Source of the DNA: Antiquaquibacter soli
Lineage (GTDB): Bacteria > Actinomycetota > Actinomycetes > Actinomycetales > Microbacteriaceae
NCBI RefSeq assembly: GCF_030580675.1
Contig: NZ_JAUQUB010000001.1
Span: 62,001-126,000 of the forward strand
Reading direction: 5' to 3'
Length of the DNA: 64,000 bases
Shown: positions 1-8,535 of the stretch, one piece after another
Position numbering within the stretch: the first letter of the stretch is position 1
How the letters are laid out: each line of letters opens with the position of its first letter
Position numbers and translations under genes: made by a program
The notes under the pieces: generated by a model
Told to the model about the DNA's origin: nothing
The model's input: only the letters and a program-made list of their open reading frames with translations
Databases searched by the model: none

Positions 1-589
1 GGGCCGTCACCTTGCGCGCGCCGCGGACCGGGATGCTCGTGAAGGGGCTCTGCTCGGCGGGGGCCGAGGGGGCGGGAGTGCTCCCTTCGCGAGCCTCAGG
101 GAGCGGGGTCGCGGTGCGCTTCGCGGCGAGCACGTCGAGGGCGAGGATGCGGCCTCCCGGGCCGGTACCCGTCACGGTGGAGAGGTCCACGCCGTTGCGC
201 TCGGCGACGATCGCGGCGCGGGGCGAGGCGTGGCCGCGGGATGCTCGGGGCGCGGGACCTGCGGGGGTGCTCCCTTCGAGTCCCTCGGGAAGCGCGGTCG
301 CCTCGGGAAGCGGGGTCGCCTCGGGAAGCGGGGCCGGCGGCGTCGCCTCGCCCGCCGCGCCGACGACGGCGATCGTGGCGTGCTCGGCGACGTCGTCGCC
401 GGGCTGGGCGGTGATGGCGAGCACGGTGCCGCTCGCGGGAGCCGGGACATCCACCGTCGCTTTCGCCGTCTCGAGAACGACAAGGGTGTCGCCCTCGGTG
501 ACGGCGTCCCCGACCGAGACGAGCCATTCGAGAACGACGGCGTCCTCCCCGGAGTTGCCGGTGGTCGGCACTCTCACGTCCGTGGCCAT
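1..589 (-). CDS. Dihydrolipoamide acyltransferase (E2) of a 2-oxoacid dehydrogenase complex, 3' end outside window
   Basis: E2 subunits carry acyl groups on a lipoyl arm between the E1 and E3 enzymes in cytoplasmic pyruvate, branched-chain-oxoacid or acetoin dehydrogenase complexes. The 196 visible residues start at an ATG preceded by a strong AGGAGG-type site. A lipoyl domain spans residues 1-76, with the lipoylated lysine K43 in ETAKATVDV. A Pro/Ala/Glu linker follows, then a peripheral-subunit-binding domain at about 130-165 with VTGTGPGGRI and LDVLAA. The catalytic acyltransferase domain lies off the window. The linker carries repeated LPEAT units. Which oxoacid is used cannot be told from this part. 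The gene is divergent from the SorC regulator, with a palindrome between them. Confidence 0.9.
   Translation of the reverse strand, partial: MATDVRVPTTGNSGEDAVVLEWLVSVGDAVTEGDTLVVLETAKATVDVPAPASGTVLAITAQPGDDVAEHATIAVVGAAGEATPPAPLPEATPLPEATALPEGLEGSTPAGPAPRASRGHASPRAAIVAERNGVDLSTVTGTGPGGRILALDVLAAKRTATPLPEAREGSTPAPSAPAEQSPFTSIPVRGARKVTA
285..334. repeat. Short in-frame tandem repeat in the E2 linker
   Basis: Three near-identical 15-18 nt units (CTTCCCGAGGCGACC on the coding strand) encode LPEATPLPEATALPEG in the flexible E2 linker. A degenerate copy, LPEAREGSTPAP, occurs further along and echoes LPEGLEGSTPAG. Such repeats expand and contract easily, and linker length tolerates this. Confidence 0.7.
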
Positions 590-604
590 GATCTCCTCCT
601 TCGC

Positions 605-635
605 GCTCATTCGAGCGTACTATGCTCGAACGAGC
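605..635. promoter_or_regulatory. Paired palindromic operator between E2 and the SorC regulator
   Basis: GCTCATTCGAGC (605-616) and GCTCGAACGAGC (624-635) form an interrupted palindrome around a 7-nt centre, with one mismatch over 12-bp arms. The 12-mers resemble the pair in front of the second SorC regulator (7453-7485), sharing GCTC and a G-A-G/T-C half. It lies in the divergent E2/regulator promoter region, so autoregulation by the SorC protein is the likely use. The site is seen in the sequence; its function is inferred. Confidence 0.6.
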
Positions 636-702
636 GCATCCTCACGCTACGCGGGAGCGCCGATCGCGTCAAGCTAGACTCGCCCCGACCGACAGGAGAC
701 CC

Positions 703-1653
703 GTGGCGCCCCTCGACCCCGCCCCGCGCACACCCGCCTGGGAGAGCGCGATCGTCGCGCGCCGGTACTACCTCGAGGGCAAGCAGAAGAACGAGATCGC
801 CGACGAGCTCGGCATCTCCCGGTTCAAGGTCGCGCGCCTTCTCGACGATGCCCTCGCCCAGGGCGTCGTGCGCATCGACGTCGCCCTCCCCGACGGGCTC
901 GACGTCGAGCTCGGGGACGCCCTCGCCGCGCGGTTCGGCATCCGTCGCGGCCACGTCGCGCTCGCGCAGGAGGGGGTGCCGACCACCGACCTGCTCGGGT
1001 CCGCCGCCGCCCGGCTCCTCACCGCGCGGCTGACGCGCGACGACGTGCTCGGCATCAGCTGGGGCTCCACCCTCACCGCCGTCGTCGACGCCGTGGACGA
1101 GCTCGCCGTGGGTGAAGTCGTCCAGCTCGTCGGCGGCGTCGCGAGCGCCGGCCTCGAGGTCAACGGCGTCGAGCTGCTTCGCCGAATCGCACGATCGGGC
1201 GGCGCGACGGTCAGGCCGCTCCACGCGCCGTTCCTCGTCGGCTCGGCCGACACGGCGCGACTCCTGCGCGACGACCCCAGCCTCGCCCCCACCATCGAGC
1301 GGTTCTCGGCGGTCACTGTCGCCCTCCTCGGCATCGGGTCGCTCTCCACCGGTCGCTCCGCGCTGTGGACCGAGCTGGATGCCCCGGCTCGCGCCGAGCT
1401 CACGCGACTCGGAGCGGTGGCCGACCTCGGCGGGAGCATCCTCGCCGCCGACGGGTCGATCGTCACCGCGGACGCCCTCGACCGGGTCATCGCGATCGAC
1501 GCCGAACGGCTCGCCGCCGTCGGGGAGGTCATCGCGGTCGCGGGAGGAGAGGGCAAGTCCGACGCGATCGCCGCCGCGCTGCGATCGGGCCTCGTGGACA
1601 CCCTCGTCACGGACTCCGCGACCGCCCGCGAACTGCTCGCCGACCCGGCCTAG
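703..1653 (+). CDS. SorC/DeoR-type sugar-binding transcriptional regulator
   Basis: This 316-residue protein has the SorC-family layout: an N-terminal helix-turn-helix at about 29-48 (NEIADELGISRFKVARLL), followed by a long NagB-like sugar-phosphate-binding domain with GISWGSTLTAV. Members sense phosphorylated sugars or polyols and control their catabolic operons. I chose the GTG at 703 because CAGGAGA lies just upstream; an ATG 81 bases earlier lacks such a site and would run through the palindrome. The gene is divergent from E2 and convergent with the kinase gene, whose stop is 16 bases away. It is similar to the protein at 7579, so the two are probably paralogues. Confidence 0.9.
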   Translation: MAPLDPAPRTPAWESAIVARRYYLEGKQKNEIADELGISRFKVARLLDDALAQGVVRIDVALPDGLDVELGDALAARFGIRRGHVALAQEGVPTTDLLGSAAARLLTARLTRDDVLGISWGSTLTAVVDAVDELAVGEVVQLVGGVASAGLEVNGVELLRRIARSGGATVRPLHAPFLVGSADTARLLRDDPSLAPTIERFSAVTVALLGIGSLSTGRSALWTELDAPARAELTRLGAVADLGGSILAADGSIVTADALDRVIAIDAERLAAVGEVIAVAGGEGKSDAIAAALRSGLVDTLVTDSATARELLADPA

Positions 1654-1669
1654 CCGGCCCGGCGCGGTC

Positions 1670-3136
1670 CTAGCGGTCGAGCCCCGTCCACGACGAGAGA
1701 GTCTCGTAGCGCTCGCGCGCCGCGGCTGCCCAGCCCGAGCCGCGCGGGGCATCCCGCTCCACGACCGGCGGCGCCCACGCGTCGCGCACGGCAGCCACCG
1801 ATCCGCCCTCGAGCACGGCGGCGGCCTGGATCGCCGCTCCGCGCGCCGTCGCCTCGGGCACGTCGCGGATCACGACCTCGGAGCCGAGGACGTCGGCGAG
1901 CAGCTGCCGATAGGCAGGTGACTTCGCGCCGCCGCCCATCACGAGCACCTCCCCATCGGCCCCGGCCCCCGCCGCGCGGATGCGCTCGTGACCGCGCACG
2001 AGGCCGAACAGCACGCCCTCGAATGCCGCCGCGGCGAGCTCCTCGCGAGTCGTCTCGTTCGAGAGCCCGCCGAGGATGCCCACGCCGCCGGGTCGATTCG
2101 GCGAGCGCTCGCCGTCGAAGTACGCCGACAGCACTGGTCGGCCGGGCCGGTCGGGCGCGGCGAGGGCGAGCGCGGCGAGCTCGTCGAGGCCGACACCGAG
2201 GAGCCGGGCGACCGTGTCGGTGACCTTCGTCGCGTTGAGGGTGCAGACGAGCGGGAGATAGCCACCGGTCACGTTCGAGACCCCGTTGACGTCTCCGGAA
2301 TCGTCGAAGACGGGGTCGGGAGTGGGCGTCAGCACGACGCCCGAGGTTCCGAGGCTGTAGGCGACCTCGCCGTCGCGCATCCCCAGGCCCGCCGCTCCAG
2401 CATGCTGATCGCCCGCTCCCGGGCCGATCACGACGTCGTCGCGCACACCGAGTTCGGCTGCCGCCGCGGGGGAGATGGGACCCGCCGCCTCGTCCGGCCC
2501 GAGCACGGTCGGCACCACTGCGGCCCAGTCGACTCGGTCGGAGACGAAGCGATCGAGGAGGTCGGTGCGCCAGCGCGACTCGTGGCTCGCGTAGTAGCCC
2601 GTGCCCGAGGCATCCGAACGGTCCGTCACGTGACGGCCCGACAGCCGCCACGTCAGGTAGTCGTGCGGAACCATGACGCGAGCGAGCCGGTCGAGCAGCT
2701 GCGGCTCGTGCTCCTGAACCCACGCGAGCTTCGTGATCGTGAATGCCGCGAGCGGCACCGAGCCGACCGCGCGCGTCCACGCCGCGGTGCCGAGCTCGGC
2801 GATGAGTAGGTCGGACTGGGGAGCGGACGTCGTGTCGTTCCACAGCTTGACAGGACGCAGGGGATGACCCGAGCCGTCGAGCATCACGAGGCCGTGGCAC
2901 TGGGCGGCGACGCTGATCGCGTCGACCTCGCGCGCGTCGAGGGAGGCGTCGCGCAGCGCCGCGCCGAACGCCGAGCGCAGGGCATCCCACCAGCTCTCCG
3001 CGTCCTGCTCCGACACCGGCGGAGTGGTGCGGGGATGCGGGGCGCGGCCCGACCCGAGCAGGGCGCCGCTGTCCGCATCGCGGAGCTCGACCGTGCAGGA
3101 CTGGGTGGAACTGTCGACGCCAGCGACGACGGCCAT
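1670..3136 (-). CDS. FGGY-family pentulose kinase (xylulokinase-like)
   Basis: It would phosphorylate a ketose, most simply D-xylulose to D-xylulose 5-phosphate. The 488 residues match the family length. The N-terminal phosphate-binding motif is GVDSSTQS (6-13); WND is at 99-101; the sugar/catalytic loop GAGDQHAGAAG comes in mid-protein and MGGGAKSPAYRQLLAD in the second domain. ATG at 3136 is preceded by GAGGAG. It is the last gene of the minus-strand run after transporter and isomerase, 25 bases below the SIS gene, so it likely acts on the imported sugar or its isomer. Exact substrate is uncertain because FGGY kinases switch specificity easily; xylB is the nearest label. Confidence 0.85.
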   Translation of the reverse strand: MAVVAGVDSSTQSCTVELRDADSGALLGSGRAPHPRTTPPVSEQDAESWWDALRSAFGAALRDASLDAREVDAISVAAQCHGLVMLDGSGHPLRPVKLWNDTTSAPQSDLLIAELGTAAWTRAVGSVPLAAFTITKLAWVQEHEPQLLDRLARVMVPHDYLTWRLSGRHVTDRSDASGTGYYASHESRWRTDLLDRFVSDRVDWAAVVPTVLGPDEAAGPISPAAAAELGVRDDVVIGPGAGDQHAGAAGLGMRDGEVAYSLGTSGVVLTPTPDPVFDDSGDVNGVSNVTGGYLPLVCTLNATKVTDTVARLLGVGLDELAALALAAPDRPGRPVLSAYFDGERSPNRPGGVGILGGLSNETTREELAAAAFEGVLFGLVRGHERIRAAGAGADGEVLVMGGGAKSPAYRQLLADVLGSEVVIRDVPEATARGAAIQAAAVLEGGSVAAVRDAWAPPVVERDAPRGSGWAAAARERYETLSSWTGLDR

Positions 3137-3161
3137 CGGGTACTCCTCTATATGCGGCGGT

Positions 3162-3788
3162 CTAGAGCGTCGGCAGCGACGTCGGAAGCTCGGTGATCTT
3201 GCCGACCGCTCCCGCCGGGTGCGTCTCGAGCACCTGGTCCCAACCGTAGTTCTTGCGCCGCATGAGCACGTAGGCGAGCGCGTCGCCCCACACCGCGGTG
3301 ACGAGCGTCGACCCCATCGCGATGACGCCGCCGGGATCGCCCCCGCCCTCCGTCGTGAGCACGACCGTGAGGTCCGCGCCGCCGCCGAACGTCGAGGCCG
3401 GCTCGGCGGTGAGGGCGATGACGGGCATCCCGCGCTTCTGCGCGAGCACCATGAGGTCGTTGATCTCCGCGGTCTCCCCGCCGCGGGAGATGCCGATGAG
3501 CACGTCGTTGCCGGCGAAGGCGCCCATCGTGCCGTGGAGGGCATCCATGGGATGCACGAACACCGACGGCGTGCCGCTCACGGAGAGCAGATGCGCCATC
3601 CGCCGCGCGATCGCCCCCGAGGTTCCGGAGCCGACGACGAAGACCTTGCCGGTGCACGCCTCGAGCAGCTCGACCGCGCGGTCGAACGTCTCGTCGAGCT
3701 GGTCGGCGACGGCGAGCACCCCGGCGGCCTCGCGGCGGACGGCCTCGCGGGCGGCTTCGAGGGTCGACGGCGAGTCGCTCTCCGGCAT
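3162..3788 (-). CDS. SIS-domain sugar-phosphate isomerase
   Basis: SIS domains bind phosphosugars and interconvert aldose and ketose phosphates. The 208-residue protein has the characteristic VVGSGTSGAIARRMAHLL, then FVHPMDALHG and GISRGGETAEIN, as in arabinose-5-phosphate isomerases and 6-phospho-3-hexuloisomerases. It lacks the CBS tail of KdsD-type enzymes. I chose ATG 3788 (AAAGGA nine bases upstream). ATG 3803 is an alternative that would overlap the ATPase stop as TGATG and add MKGTP. Placed between transporter ATPase and kinase, it probably isomerises the imported sugar after phosphorylation. The substrate is unknown. Confidence 0.8.
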   Translation of the reverse strand: MPESDSPSTLEAAREAVRREAAGVLAVADQLDETFDRAVELLEACTGKVFVVGSGTSGAIARRMAHLLSVSGTPSVFVHPMDALHGTMGAFAGNDVLIGISRGGETAEINDLMVLAQKRGMPVIALTAEPASTFGGGADLTVVLTTEGGGDPGGVIAMGSTLVTAVWGDALAYVLMRRKNYGWDQVLETHPAGAVGKITELPTSLPTL

Positions 3789-3802
3789 GGGTGTTCCTTT
3801 CA

Positions 3803-5335
3803 TCAGGCGGCGCTCCACGCGAGGGTGCGCAGGTCGTTGGGGGTGACGTCCGAGGCGTCGAGGACGTCGGGGGAGGTGGAGCCGTGGGCGAAGATCACGA
3901 TGTCGTCGGCGATCTCGCAGATCTCGTCCTCTTCGCTGGACACGACGATGACGGTGAGTCCCTCGTCGTGGGCGAGGCTCACGATCATCCGGTGGATCTG
4001 CGCCTTCACGCCGAGGTCGACGCCCTTCGTCGGCTCGTCGAGCAGCAGGATGCGGGGCTTCTGCGCGAGCGCGCGGGCGAGCAGCACCTTCTGCTGGTTG
4101 CCGCCCGACAAGCGGACGACGGGGCCGAGGCGGTCGCCGAGGACGGAGAGCTGGTCCATCCGCTCGACGGCCTCCTGACGCAGTCGTGCCCGCTGGAGGA
4201 AGCCCGCGCGAGTGAACCGTCCGACGACGGGGAGGGTGACGTTCGCCCCCGCGTCGAGGAGCGGCACGATCCCGTCCGTCTTGCGCTCCTCCGTGACGTA
4301 GACGATGCCCTGGGCGGCGGCGTGCGCGGGCGTGCGCGGCCGGAAGGCGGCGCCGCCGAGCTCGATCGAGCCGTCCAGCACCGGGTCGAGGCCGATCAGT
4401 GTGCGGAGGAACTCCGTGCGCCCCGAGCCCACGAGGCCGTAGAGGCCGAGGACGCGGCCGGCGCGCGCGTCGAGGGAAACGGATCGGAGAGCCCTCGTGC
4501 GAACGCCGACCGCGCGCAGTGCCGGCGCCGACTCGTCGGAGGCGGGAGGCGCGATTCGCTCGCGCGCCGGGGTGTGCTCCATCGCGTGGCCGGCGATCGC
4601 CTGGATGACGTCGTCGCGGCTCACCTCCGAGACGGCGGCGTCGATGCGGATGCGCCCGTCGACGAGAGCGACGATGCGGGATGCCACGGCGTAGAGCTCC
4701 TCGAGCTTGTGGTCGACGAGGACGATGCCGAAGCCCTGGGCGGCGAGCTCGCGAACCGTGCCGAGGAACCGCTCGACCTGGGCGCCCTCGAGGCTCGTGG
4801 TCGGCTCGTCGAGGAGGAGGAATCGGGCGCCGCGCCGGGTCGCGATGGCGACCTCCAGCAACTGGCGCGTGGCGACCGGGTAGTCGCGGACCTTGCGGTC
4901 GGGGTCCACGTCGAGGCCGAACGACTCGGTCAGCTCGCGGGTCTCCCGTCGCATGCGCGCCCGGTCGAGGATGCCGCCCTTGCGCAACTCGACGCCGAGG
5001 AAGGCGTTCTGCGCGACGGTGAGATTGGGCAGGAGCGAGAGCTCCTGGTACACGGTGGCGATGCCCGCCTCGTGCGCGTCGGCCGGGGAGGAGAACGACT
5101 GCTCCTCCCCGCCGACGAGGAGCTGACCGGCATCCTGCCGATGCGCTCCCGAGATGATCCGGAGAAGAGTGGACTTGCCCGCGCCGTTATGGCCGACGAG
5201 CCCCACCACCTCCCCGGGGCGGACGGCGACGGAGACCCCGCGCAGCACCGGGACGCCCGAGAAGCGCTTCTCGATGTCGCGCACCTCCAGTGCGCCCGAG
5301 TTCATGGCGGAATCCACCGTCGCCGTCCTCTCCAT
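3803..5335 (-). CDS. Sugar ABC transporter, double ATPase subunit (RbsA/XylG type)
   Basis: This 510-residue cytoplasmic protein contains two fused ABC ATPase domains, as usual for ribose/xylose/galactose importers. The first has Walker A GHNGAGKST near residue 50 and a degenerate signature (VATRQLLEVA). The second has a typical degenerate P-loop, GLVGSGRTE, and a good signature, LSGGNQQKV, with Walker B LLLDEPTKGVD. ATG 5335 follows the lipoprotein stop by two bases; an internal ATG at 5305 is possible. It energises the permease at 6395 together with the lipoprotein at 5338. Confidence 0.93.
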   Translation of the reverse strand: MERTATVDSAMNSGALEVRDIEKRFSGVPVLRGVSVAVRPGEVVGLVGHNGAGKSTLLRIISGAHRQDAGQLLVGGEEQSFSSPADAHEAGIATVYQELSLLPNLTVAQNAFLGVELRKGGILDRARMRRETRELTESFGLDVDPDRKVRDYPVATRQLLEVAIATRRGARFLLLDEPTTSLEGAQVERFLGTVRELAAQGFGIVLVDHKLEELYAVASRIVALVDGRIRIDAAVSEVSRDDVIQAIAGHAMEHTPARERIAPPASDESAPALRAVGVRTRALRSVSLDARAGRVLGLYGLVGSGRTEFLRTLIGLDPVLDGSIELGGAAFRPRTPAHAAAQGIVYVTEERKTDGIVPLLDAGANVTLPVVGRFTRAGFLQRARLRQEAVERMDQLSVLGDRLGPVVRLSGGNQQKVLLARALAQKPRILLLDEPTKGVDLGVKAQIHRMIVSLAHDEGLTVIVVSSEEDEICEIADDIVIFAHGSTSPDVLDASDVTPNDLRTLAWSAA

Positions 5336-5337
5336 GG

Positions 5338-6333
5338 TTAGCCGACCTCGCCCGGGGCGGGGGTCTCGCCGGTCACGAAGAGCTTGAGGGGGAGGAGGAC
5401 CTCCGCCTCGGGGGTGGCGCCGCCGAGCCATCCGGCGATCTCCTCGATCACCAGCTGGCCGTAGCGACCCGGCTCCTGCGCGACGCAACCCTTGTAGTTG
5501 CCCTGCAGCGGCTCCTCGGAGGCGCAGAAGCCGTACACCGACACGTTCGTGTTGCCGGCGAGCGCCTGGAGCGCGCCGTAGGTGGCCGGCCCGGTGCTCG
5601 CGAAGATCACGTTGATGTCGGGGTTGCCGGACAGGAGCTCCGTCGTGGCGGCGAGGCTGTCGTCGGGCTTGACGTTGCCGTCGACCTTCGCGACGACCGT
5701 CGCGTTGGCGTCGGAGGCGACGGTCTCCTCGAAGCCCTGGTCGCGCACGCGCGTCGGGACCTCGTCGGGCTCCGTCACGAAGCCGATCTTCAGGTCGGCG
5801 TCGGCGCCGAGGTCCGCGAGGACCTGCTCGGCCATCTGCGCGCCACCGGCGTAGTTGTCGGCACCGAGGTACTGCACGATGCTCGCGCCCTGCGCCTCGA
5901 GGGCGTCCGGGTCGACGGTGACGTTGACCGTGAACACGGGCACGCCCGCGTCGTTGGCCGCCTTGACGATGGCCGCGGCCGGCTCCGACTTGACGCCGTT
6001 GAGCGCGAGCGCGCACGGCTTCTTCTGGAGCATGGCCTGCACCTGCGAGAGCTGCGCGGCGTCGTCGTCGTTGGCGATCTGCACCTCGACCTCGAAGCCG
6101 TTGTCGGCGCCCGCGGTCTCGAAGCCCTCCTTCATGGCGACGTAGTACGGGTTGGTCAGGTTCGGCAGCGCGACCGCGATGTAGGGCGTGTCGCTGTCGC
6201 ACGCGGCCGGGCGGGGGATGCCGCCGTCGGCCGTGCCGGTGTCGGTGCCGGTGCCGGTGTCGACCGCGCCGCAGGCCGACAGGCCGAGGGCGAGGGCCGC
6301 AGCCGCGCCGGCGATGAGCATGCCTCTTCGCAT
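5338..6333 (-). CDS. Sugar ABC transporter substrate-binding lipoprotein (RbsB-like)
   Basis: The 331-residue protein starts with a signal peptide ending in the lipobox LSAC (lipid-modified Cys about residue 21), followed by a Thr/Gly-rich linker. The mature part has the type-1 periplasmic-binding fold of pentose/hexose binders: YIAVALPNLTNPYYVAMKEGFE, then YLGADNYAGGAQMAE and VIFASTGPATYGALQAL. It captures the sugar outside the membrane for the permease at 6395 and ATPase at 3803. TATTCCTCCT upstream, read on the minus strand, gives an AGGAGG-type ribosome site. Confidence 0.93.
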   Translation of the reverse strand: MRRGMLIAGAAAALALGLSACGAVDTGTGTDTGTADGGIPRPAACDSDTPYIAVALPNLTNPYYVAMKEGFETAGADNGFEVEVQIANDDDAAQLSQVQAMLQKKPCALALNGVKSEPAAAIVKAANDAGVPVFTVNVTVDPDALEAQGASIVQYLGADNYAGGAQMAEQVLADLGADADLKIGFVTEPDEVPTRVRDQGFEETVASDANATVVAKVDGNVKPDDSLAATTELLSGNPDINVIFASTGPATYGALQALAGNTNVSVYGFCASEEPLQGNYKGCVAQEPGRYGQLVIEEIAGWLGGATPEAEVLLPLKLFVTGETPAPGEVG

Positions 6334-6394
6334 GGTGTATTCCTCCTGGTGTTTCCTTGGTGTGGTGCTCGCGCGGCGGGTGCCGCGACGGGGG

Positions 6395-7387
6395 TCAGGC
6401 CTGGTCCGCGGGTGCGGCCTGCCTGCGCTTGACGAGCCGGGAGAGGAGCTCCCCCAGCGGGACGCGGCGGCGGTAGGTGTCGATGATGATGCCGCCGAGG
6501 ATGATGACGCCGATGACGAGGGGCTGCCAGTAGCTCTGCACGCCGACCACGTTCATGCCGTTGGAGACCGTGGCGATGAGCACGGCGCCGAGGAGGGCGC
6601 CGGGGATGGACCCGATGCCGCCGAACAGGCTCACCCCGCCGACGACCGCTGCCGCGATCGAGTAGAACAGCTCGTTCCCGGAGCCCGCGCTCGGGTAGCC
6701 GACCATGAGCCGGCTCGTGACGATGAGGCCGCCGAACGCCGCGCACATCCCGCTGATCGCGTAGACGAGCACGATCGTGCGCCCGATCGGGATGCCCGCG
6801 AGCCGGCTCGTCTCCTGGTTGCCGCCGACGGCGTAGATGTGGACGCCCGTGGGGGTCAGCCGCAGCACGATGGTGAAGACGATCGCGGCGACGGCGACGA
6901 GGAGCACGGGCATCGGGATCCCGAAGATCGAGCCGCGCCCGATGATCGCGAAGAACGGGTCCTTCACCGACACGGAGCTCGCGCCGGTGAGGATGAGCGG
7001 GATGCTCGCCGCGACGCCGAACGTCGCGAACGTCACGATGAACGGCGGGAGCTTGAGGAAGTGCACGAGCGAGCCGTTGACGGTGCCGACGAGGATGCCG
7101 ACCGCGATCGCGGCGAGGGCGGCGAGCCACCAGGGCGCCCCGACCGACATCGTGAGGGCCGCGATCATGCCGGTGAGTGCCACGTTCGATCCGGTCGAGA
7201 GGTCGATGCCGCCGGTGAGGAGCACGAACGTCTGGCCGAGCGCGAGGAAGGCGATGACGGCTCCGTTGAGCAGCAGGATCTGTGCGTTCTCGAGCGTGCG
7301 GAACGTCGGGGAGATGGCGCTCAGCACCAGTGCGACGATCACGACGACCGCAGCGATTCCCAGTTCCTCGGGTGTGCGCCTGCGCAT
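6395..7387 (-). CDS. Sugar ABC transporter permease (RbsC-like)
   Basis: This 330-residue membrane protein has 8-10 hydrophobic segments and the family signature [18 protein letters not shown], near residue 70, plus [13 protein letters not shown] and [19 protein letters not shown] near the C-terminus. It forms the channel of the ribose-type importer with the neighbouring lipoprotein and ATPase. ATG 7387 is chosen because AAGGAGG lies eight bases upstream; the longer frame to 7426 has no such site. It is the first gene of the minus-strand operon, divergent from the second SorC regulator across a palindrome-rich gap. Confidence 0.93.
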   Translation of the reverse strand: MRRRTPEELGIAAVVVIVALVLSAISPTFRTLENAQILLLNGAVIAFLALGQTFVLLTGGIDLSTGSNVALTGMIAALTMSVGAPWWLAALAAIAVGILVGTVNGSLVHFLKLPPFIVTFATFGVAASIPLILTGASSVSVKDPFFAIIGRGSIFGIPMPVLLVAVAAIVFTIVLRLTPTGVHIYAVGGNQETSRLAGIPIGRTIVLVYAISGMCAAFGGLIVTSRLMVGYPSAGSGNELFYSIAAAVVGGVSLFGGIGSIPGALLGAVLIATVSNGMNVVGVQSYWQPLVIGVIILGGIIIDTYRRRVPLGELLSRLVKRRQAAPADQA

Positions 7388-7452
7388 ACTCGGCTGCCTC
7401 CTTGCAGTGGTTCGGGGTCGGCTCACCGTCTCCGGCGGAGAACTTGTGTGCC

Positions 7453-7485
7453 GCTCATATGAGCGCGTATGCTGCTCATACGATC
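7453..7485. promoter_or_regulatory. Palindromic operator pair between transporter operon and second SorC regulator
   Basis: GCTCATATGAGC (7453-7464) is a perfect 12-bp palindrome. A second copy, GCTCATACGATC (7474-7485), starts 21 bp later, two helical turns, on the same face. Both share the GCTCAT half with the element at 605. Sitting in the divergent region between permease and regulator, they are the obvious SorC-protein binding sites controlling both directions. Confidence 0.65.
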
Positions 7486-7578
7486 AGATACTAGATCGAA
7501 TCATCCGCGACGCGCAACACCGTCGTGGTTCGGTACGATCGGGCGCGGGCCGGTGGGGCCCCGCGGAGAGGAACGACG

Positions 7579-8535
7579 ATGGCGACGGAACCGGCGCTCA
7601 GTGTGGCCGAGCGGTCGGCGCTCGTCGCCGTCGCGCGCCGCTTCTACCTCGAGGATCGCAGCAAGGTCGAGATCGCCGACGAGTTCGGCTACTCCCGCTT
7701 CAAGGTCGCCCGGATGCTCGAGCAGGCCCGTGCTCTCGGCGTCGTCACCATCACGCTCCACGACCAGGGCACGGTCATCCCGGAGCTCGCCCAGCGGCTC
7801 GTCGACGAGCTCGGACTCGCGGAGGCCGTCGTCGTCGAGAGCGACGGCAGCGAGGTCGTGGCCCGACAGCACGTCGCGGAGGCGGCGGCGGACGTCCTCA
7901 GCCGCACCCTGCGCGATGGCGAGGTGCTCGGCATGAGCTGGGGTCGCACGCTCAGCGCGATGACCGAGGCGCTGCCCTCCCTGCCGAGCGTGTCCGTCGT
8001 CCAGCTCACCGGCACGGTCGGCTCGAACTTCGAGCAGTCGCCGGTCGAGATCGTGCGCAAGGTCGCCCTCACCTCCGGTGGGTCGGCCTATCCGATCTTC
8101 GCGCCCATGGTCGTCGACAACGCGGCGACCGCGGCGGCCCTGCGTCAACAGCCCGACGTCGCCCAGGCCATCCGGATGTTCGGCGACGTGACGACCGCCG
8201 TGCTCGCGCTCGGCTCGTGGGACCCGGTGGAGTCGCAGCTCGCCGAGGCTATCCCGGATGCCCAGCGCGCCGACCTCCTCGGCCGGGGTGTCGTCGCCGA
8301 GGTCGCGGCGACCCTCATCGCGAGCGACGGATCGCTCGTCGCCCCCGACTTCGCCGACCAGTGCATCGCGATCGGGGCCGAGCAGATCCGAGCCATCCCG
8401 CGCGTCCTGCTCGTCGCGGCGGGCGAGCGCAAGGCGTCCGCGGCTCGAGCCGTGCTGCGGGCCGGCATGCTCAGCGGCATCGTGACCGACCGGGTACTCG
8501 CCGAGGCGCTCCTCGACGACTCGATCGACGGATGA
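7579..8535 (+). CDS. SorC/DeoR-type sugar-binding transcriptional regulator
   Basis: A 318-residue paralogue of the regulator at 703. It has a helix-turn-helix with VEIADEFGYSRFKVARML near residues 33-50, then a sugar-phosphate-binding domain with GMSWGRTLSAM and an ERKASAARAVLRAGML region near the C-terminus. ATG 7579 is preceded by GAGAGGAACGACG. The stop codon overlaps the start of the epimerase-like gene (ATGA). It is divergent from the transporter-isomerase-kinase operon and most likely represses it until a phosphorylated sugar intermediate accumulates. Confidence 0.9.
   Translation: MATEPALSVAERSALVAVARRFYLEDRSKVEIADEFGYSRFKVARMLEQARALGVVTITLHDQGTVIPELAQRLVDELGLAEAVVVESDGSEVVARQHVAEAAADVLSRTLRDGEVLGMSWGRTLSAMTEALPSLPSVSVVQLTGTVGSNFEQSPVEIVRKVALTSGGSAYPIFAPMVVDNAATAAALRQQPDVAQAIRMFGDVTTAVLALGSWDPVESQLAEAIPDAQRADLLGRGVVAEVAATLIASDGSLVAPDFADQCIAIGAEQIRAIPRVLLVAAGERKASAARAVLRAGMLSGIVTDRVLAEALLDDSIDG

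Noticed and set aside
607-1752. Minus-strand open frame of 381 codons over the first SorC gene
   Set aside because: Antisense shadow of a well-supported regulator; composition is Arg/Gly/Asp-rich with no recognisable motif.
5336-6202. Upstream extension of the ribose-type ATPase frame through the lipoprotein gene
   Set aside because: It is an out-of-frame reading of the lipoprotein gene. The ATPase family start matches the ATG at 5335.
6837-8531. Upstream extension of the epimerase-like frame to 764 codons
   Set aside because: The extension reads through the permease in antisense and the regulator out of frame. Only the last 199 codons, from the ATG at 8532, match a protein family.
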